Shown here: positions 58,419 through 64,000 of the stretch, piece by piece
Numbering within the stretch: the first letter of the stretch is position 1
How the letters are laid out: each line of letters starts with the position of its first letter
Assembly (NCBI GenBank): GCA_018350325.1
Contig: JAEVLN010000033.1
Coordinates: forward strand, 186,001 to 250,000
Length of the DNA: 64,000 bases
Direction: 5' to 3'
From: Globodera rostochiensis
Lineage: Eukaryota > Nematoda > Chromadorea > Rhabditida > Heteroderidae
The notes under the pieces: generated by a model
What the model was told of the DNA's origin: nothing
Database searches by the model: none
What the model saw: only the letters and a program-made list of their open reading frames with translations
Translations under genes and position numbers: made by a program

Positions 58419-60663
58419 AAAATCAGTCAACATTATTTTATAATTATGCTATCCAAAATAAATAATTATCAATTGTTTAATTAACAAAAAAGAAATATTT
58501 GATTTAAATAATATATAAAAAAACCAATAAATGATTATGCCGTTATAATTTATTGCAGCAAAACAATAATGCTGAGGTAAACATAATATATTACTATCGC
58601 GTGATACAAAATTTTACACTAGCGTTAGTTACTGGGCTCTATAAAAAATATAATAAAAAGTTTAAAAACTCATTAAAATAATTGATGTATGGGCGATCAA
58701 AATAAGTTAAACCTCAACACAACGATAAACTATTGATAAAGTTTAATTCAAAAACAGTCGATTGTCTCTTATATTATTTTATTTTTTAATATATTTTCTA
58801 AAATAATTTGTTTGTCTTAAAATAATCAAATCTTAGCAGCAAATACCATAACGCGTCAGAAGCAGGGAGAGTAAACCCAAACAGTCCAACAACAAAAGCT
58901 CGCCGGGGTTGTACTTGAAAATTTGGCCATCTGTCTTAAACGAAACTCCTTCCAAAAATTCTAGAACAAAAATCACCAAATTTAAAAAAAAATATAACCA
59001 TCCTGGCTATAAGTTTTAAATATATCCGAAAATTAAGATGAGGTATCAGAAAATATTTTGTAATATTTAGAAAATCATTAGCATCAAACAAGCATTATGC
59101 ATACAATTACATTAATTTATTATTTTTACGCAATGAAAATGATTGGGCAGTTCTTCTTTTGGTGATTAGCCTCTTCTATCAGCAGGCAAAAGACAACATT
59201 TCCATTCTTCAAGACAAAGGAACGAAGCACTAACGGAACAAAACTGTTGTTCGGACAAGTCCATTTTTAAGAAAGTCTGGCAAAAAATCAAACATTAAAA
59301 AAAAATTACTTTCAATAAATCATGATAACAAAATTTAATGAAACAAAGAATTTTAGAATAATTTTTAAATAGTTTAATTGATGTCAAAACAAAACATCAT
59401 TAATATAAGCAAAATATAAAATATGAATCCTTTTTTATTAGCTTGTCTGCTCAAAAATTAAAATATAGTTAATAAATACATTCAAAATGCAAAAGAATCT
59501 GACAAACTATGAAAGCACTCTTATTTTATAATACATTTTTAAATTAAATTTTTCAAAAAAATTAAACCAAAGTAAAGCAAAAAATACTAATACAATTTTA
59601 GATTAAAAAAAATAACGATCTATTAATCAACAGCTATAACAATATTTACTGATGTTTGTGAAACAAATATTTCAACAATAATTAATTTTTTTTTAAATGT
59701 TTTTATAAATGTCAAATCAAATGTTTGGTAAACTACAAATTAAATAAAAATAATTAGCCGGAAAAAAACATCCAAATTTATCGAAAATATTGAATTAATT
59801 ATTACATTGCGTTTTCCATTCGGCACATGCCTTTGAGAATAGTTTGGTGCAGCATTTAAATCATAAATGGCTAACGAAAGTGCTAAACAAGAAAATTTAA
59901 TTTTTCAAACTTTTGCATAAAATAAACAAAATCAACTACCTAAAGATGAACCATAACCTTTAACTGCTTATGAAAACTCTTTACATTATTAATTTGATGC
60001 AAAAAAAAAGTTTTTTTGACTAAAAAATTGGAAAGACTTATTATGTATGTAGTTAATCTTTATAAATAATGCAAAAACTAAAATTATTTATTTCTATATA
60101 TTTATAAAGTTAAAATATTAACGAAAAAGAAATTAGAAAAATTATAATTTACAACAGATAATTGGAAAATTCATGCCATTGAGCGGCGAAAGACAATGGA
60201 GCCTTATTGCAATGCCCCAGCCATTGTCCACCAATGTCTCTATAATGTATGTTACCTTAGTTGTCATGAATAACATGTAAAAATGTTAACTTAAGTTCGA
60301 CACATTTTCAACAAAATATATTCAAAAATTAAATACACAAGTTATTTTATATTGTTGTAAGATCTAAAAAAGTAAATCAAGGCGGTTTAAACAGATGCCA
60401 AAATCTTTTATAAAACAAGACATCAAATCTATTTTCTTTTGTCCAACACCAAAAAAAAATTCATTCTATTTAACAAAATAATAAGTTTAAATCTAAAATA
60501 ATTTTTTTAACCTTTTTTTCCTAACAACACAGTCTTTAACTCTGGTATTTTTTTAATGATTTTTTCAGGCTTTTTTTGGTGAAAAGAACAAAGAGTTTTT
60601 TTAAAACCAGAAACTTGTCATTATATTTTTTACGAAAGTGAATAAAAGTACAGTTTTAAACAG
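58419..60663. other. A-rich intergenic DNA
   Basis: No gene is recognised. GC-richer islands lie at 58845-58955 (AAGCTCGCCGGGGTTGTAC), 59140-59280 and 60175-60245 (CAATGCCCCAGCCATTGTCC), none with a convincing frame. Confidence 0.5.
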
Positions 60664-60775
60664 GCCTGCGCACGGTTATGAATTTTCGTAACCGTAACCG
60701 CCCGTCCTCAAACACCCATAACTAGTCCGGCTACACGTCCGCGGTTAGCCGCGGTTACCCGTATTTTTTAAAAAA
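60664..60775 (+). mobile_element. terminal region of a hAT-like element
   Basis: CAGGCCTGCGCACGGTTATG is followed by CGTAACCGTAACCG, CGCGGTTAGCCGCGGTTACC: alternating AACCG / CGGTT blocks as in the other hAT ends. The right end was not found in the following 3 kb. Confidence 0.5.
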
Positions 60776-63344
60776 TCACTAAAGTGTTCCAGAGTTCAAA
60801 AATTTATTTTTCAATACAATTATTTCCCGATCGTGTTAAGTCGTCTTTCTAAAATCAAAATTGATTAACAAGTGATTTTTATAAAATTTTGTCAATGTTT
60901 TCAAATTTTATAATTTTTTTCATTCAATCTTTCATAATTAAAGAAGCGTGACCGATCAGAGAATCAACCGAATGAGTGGCCAATTGCGAGAGGAAGCAAA
61001 CACACAACATAAAAACGGCCGAACTAAATCAAAAAATACATAAAATATATGCGCGGACCACAAAAATATAGTTGTAAATTAGTAAATATAAATAAATACT
61101 TAAAACAATTATATATATGCAAAAAATTGCTCTTTTAATTGATAAAAAAAAGTAAAATGCTTCCTTCTTGAACGGGTTTGACCTGTGGTCAAAATGGGTC
61201 TTTAATGTTGCGGAAATTTGTTTTTTGCCACATATGTATATTATTCACATCATCTCTTATATATTATTTTATAGATTTTAAAACGAATTTAGCGTCGAAG
61301 GATTTATCGGTGGCTCTTAGTTTAGAATTGAATTCGATTGACATTTCCAATTTGATCATTTTGATATTTAAGTTTCAATAAACTTTTGCAGACAGAAACA
61401 ATTATTTTATTTTAATTAATTGATTTATTTACTGGTTTTCTCAGTTTAACATTGGATTGTTTATCGACTGAGTTAAGATGTATCGATCAAATCAAATAGA
61501 TTCCAAGCCACCAATAGCAGCAATATTTTCATTAATTTAAAAAAAATTTTCTGCTTGATATACACGTTTTTGATATTTTAAAAATATAATTTTCGAATAT
61601 AGTCTAATATGCTAGTACTAATCTTATTTTTTGCATCAGAATGTTATTTTAAATTAATAAAAAAAAAATTTTTGTTTTTACAACGATGTCTAACTGACTA
61701 CGAAATTTTTAAAATCAATCAAAATATCATTATGTATAAATTTCGGCTTTTTTTAGAAAATAGATTTGTTATACATTTAATATTTATTGGCCTTTAAAAG
61801 TTGTCAAGATTGTATTATTAAATCTGGACCTATTGTACTTAATTTATTAACAAGGTCGCAGATTGTTTTAGATTTATACACAAAACAAAACAGAAATAAA
61901 TTTCATTTAACACCAATTTTTAAAACAAACTAATACGAGCCACAGAAAACAAAATTAACAAGTAATAGTTTCATTAATAAATTAAAAATTAAACTTTCTA
62001 TATTAAACCTTTAATTAAATACAAATAAATAAATATTAATATAAATAAACAATGTTATTTTCCAAACTTTGAAAAACTAAAGACATGTTAATAATCTTTG
62101 ATTAATTTTTATTTCGTTAAAATCAAATTTCAGGAAAATTAAAAATAAATAAAAATTTCAATGTATTATTCTAATATTAATAGAATCAAAAAAATCAATA
62201 GGACAAATTTATCTTCAAATATGTCTTCTTTAATTAAAACCACTGAAAAATATTTTCAATAAATATATTTAAACAAATTAAATAATACAAGATTAATGCA
62301 TTAGGTGTAAGAATATTACAATTAACATGACTTAAATTTAAATTACTCTACAGGAATGTTAATAAACTAACATTTAAAATTTAAAATAAATAGTATAGGT
62401 TTAAAACGACAAAGAAACACAAACAATTGCAAGAAGGAAGAGATTATGAATTCGAACCGGGATTTGACGAGGTTTAAAATTTTAGATAACAATTAATTTT
62501 AATTCAATTGCCTACGTAGCTATGAACCTTAAAAAAATTGAATTTGGGCATTATCATAAATTTTTATTTTAAATATGAACACGAAATTGAAGGAACCATT
62601 TTTAGTCATTCTTTATTTTTGGTTGAATGAATGAGCAAAATACAATGCAATTAAGAGCTACAAAGAAATTCATAAAATTCAAATATAACTAATATTAATA
62701 AATAAAATATCAAAAACCAAGGAAACGGGACTTCGTCAGCCTTTATCGAACTCAAAACGCAGATTTTATTTAGAATTTTACACAAAACAAAGGAAATCAA
62801 ATTGCATTTACCACCAACCAAAGCTCAAAATTTAATTTTAATTTTCTAAATTAAACTTTCTAATAAAATTCAAATAAATTAATAATAAATAAATACAAAA
62901 ATGTATTAATATATTTCCTAAGGACAAACTCAGATTATATATTAAACCTTTTATGTTCAAAAATTCAATCTCTTCCACAAGAAAATTTTTTAAAATAATA
63001 GTTAAAAAATTATATTATAATGCAAATGCATCATCCAAATTCAGCAAAAGTTCAATTTTAATTATTGGTAAATTAAACTTTTTTCAAAATTCAAAGCTTT
63101 ATACTGTAAGTAAATAATATAAATTTTTAACAATTTTTTTATAAAAAATAATTGAAAAAAGTGATCTGAAACTTCCTAATCAGTAAAAATTAAAATAAAT
63201 GGTTATCTTTTTATACACAATAAATTAATTTTGAATCTTCACAAAATATTTTATGACTAATTAAAATTTATTTTAATTATAATACAAATGCATGACATGT
63301 GAATCAAATTTATAGATTTATGAATAATTCACTTTAAATTCCAA
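60776..63344. other. AT-rich intergenic DNA
   Basis: No gene is recognised. A T-rich patch at 61180-61800 contains two frames of about 60 codons with no motif and low-complexity composition. Confidence 0.5.
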
Positions 63345-64000
63345 AAACTCTGAAAAAGACAACTAAAAATAATTAATTCTTGTCTTGAAAATTAAAATAA
63401 AGAATTAATGTGAGGCCTTGCCAACAATCACCTGATTAAGCACAATCAGCTGTTCTTCTTATATAAAGATTTGTTTTCCATTAAATGGACTTAATTAAAA
63501 GATTTTAAAAAAATATCTTAACTCATAATATTATTCCAAAAATGTGCAAACAAAATAATAATAAAAAAAAAAAATCCTTTAAACCAATTATTCTTGAGAA
63601 CTTATCAAATATTTATTACGGTAGTCAACGTTACGTCTATTATTGTTTAATGAAAAAGTCCAATAGTATCAAAGTTATCGACAACAGCAATAACGATGGG
63701 AGTGCAGACGGAGGCGGGAATGAAAACAACAAATTACATTTAAAAATAAAAAGCTTAAAAACTCCTCTCGGACTCAAATAATTATGTTAAAATAAATAAT
63801 TCGGATGATAAATAAAATCATTATTTACTGAATCTACTCGAACCTAGAAATTTGGACATGTATACTGCAATTAATAGATTAGGAAGAGAGCATATATAAA
63901 AAAAATTGTCTCAAAATAATATAATGCGCAATTAATTTACCTTGAATACAATATAATTTTAATTCATTTTAAATAAAAATATGAACCTGTTTATATCTTA
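63345..64000 (+). repeat. dispersed element H, copy 2, reaching the window end
   Basis: Collinear with 53850-54375. A 79-codon frame (63542-63781) runs MCKQNNNKKKKSF ... VIDNSNNDGSADGGGNENNK and then LHLKIKSLK, longer than in copy 1. Lysine/asparagine richness and the lack of a family match keep me from calling it a gene. It carries about 125 extra bases (63855-63980) before the shared TATGAACCTGTTTAT end. Confidence 0.88.

Noticed and set aside
1..64000. Telomeric repeats, rRNA genes, LTR retrotransposons or integrated viral genes
   Set aside because: I looked for TTAGGC/TTAGGG runs, rRNA-like conserved blocks, reverse-transcriptase or integrase motifs and paired long terminal repeats, and saw none.

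Overview
The window is strongly AT-rich eukaryotic DNA with no prokaryotic features and no clearly intact host gene. The only long gene I can reconstruct is a spliced hAT transposase with eight short GT-AG introns of 41-53 nt. That intron size, the AT-rich intergenic sequence and the dense small DNA transposons and satellites fit a compact-intron invertebrate. A nematode is my first guess, by inference only: no rRNA, spliced leader, telomere or host gene confirms it.

Layout. 1-12.3 kb: AT-rich intergenic DNA with a 182-bp higher-order minisatellite (2.8-3.2 kb), one copy of a GC-rich dispersed repeat (4.8 kb) and an element (6.9-7.5 kb) present inverted at 35.4-35.9 kb. 12.4-15.3 kb: a complete hAT transposon with 8-bp target duplication and 21-bp terminal inverted repeats, inserted in a dispersed repeat whose uninterrupted paralogue lies at 23.3-23.9 kb. 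15.3-26.6 kb: intergenic DNA with an exon-like island near 17.5 kb. 27.1-29.8 kb: a 2.66-kb foldback element made of two inverted arms of a 14/15-bp minisatellite around a 417-bp centre holding a broken coding fragment; a paralogous copy of its flanks at 46.0-46.9 kb lacks it. 30-64 kb: a mosaic of duplicated A-rich segments, three delimited non-autonomous DNA transposons (32.1, 34.8 and 50.5 kb), two copies of a tRNA-derived SINE-like module (50.7 and 53.1 kb) and isolated ends of further hAT-like elements.

Two patterns span the window. By eye, the plus strand is T-rich up to about 26.6 kb and mostly A-rich afterwards, and repeat families present on both sides are inverted across that point. 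Almost everything recognisable is repeat or transposon. The hAT gene could once have mobilised related non-autonomous elements: three hAT-like elements share a subterminal motif, but the gene now carries a stop codon and a frameshift.
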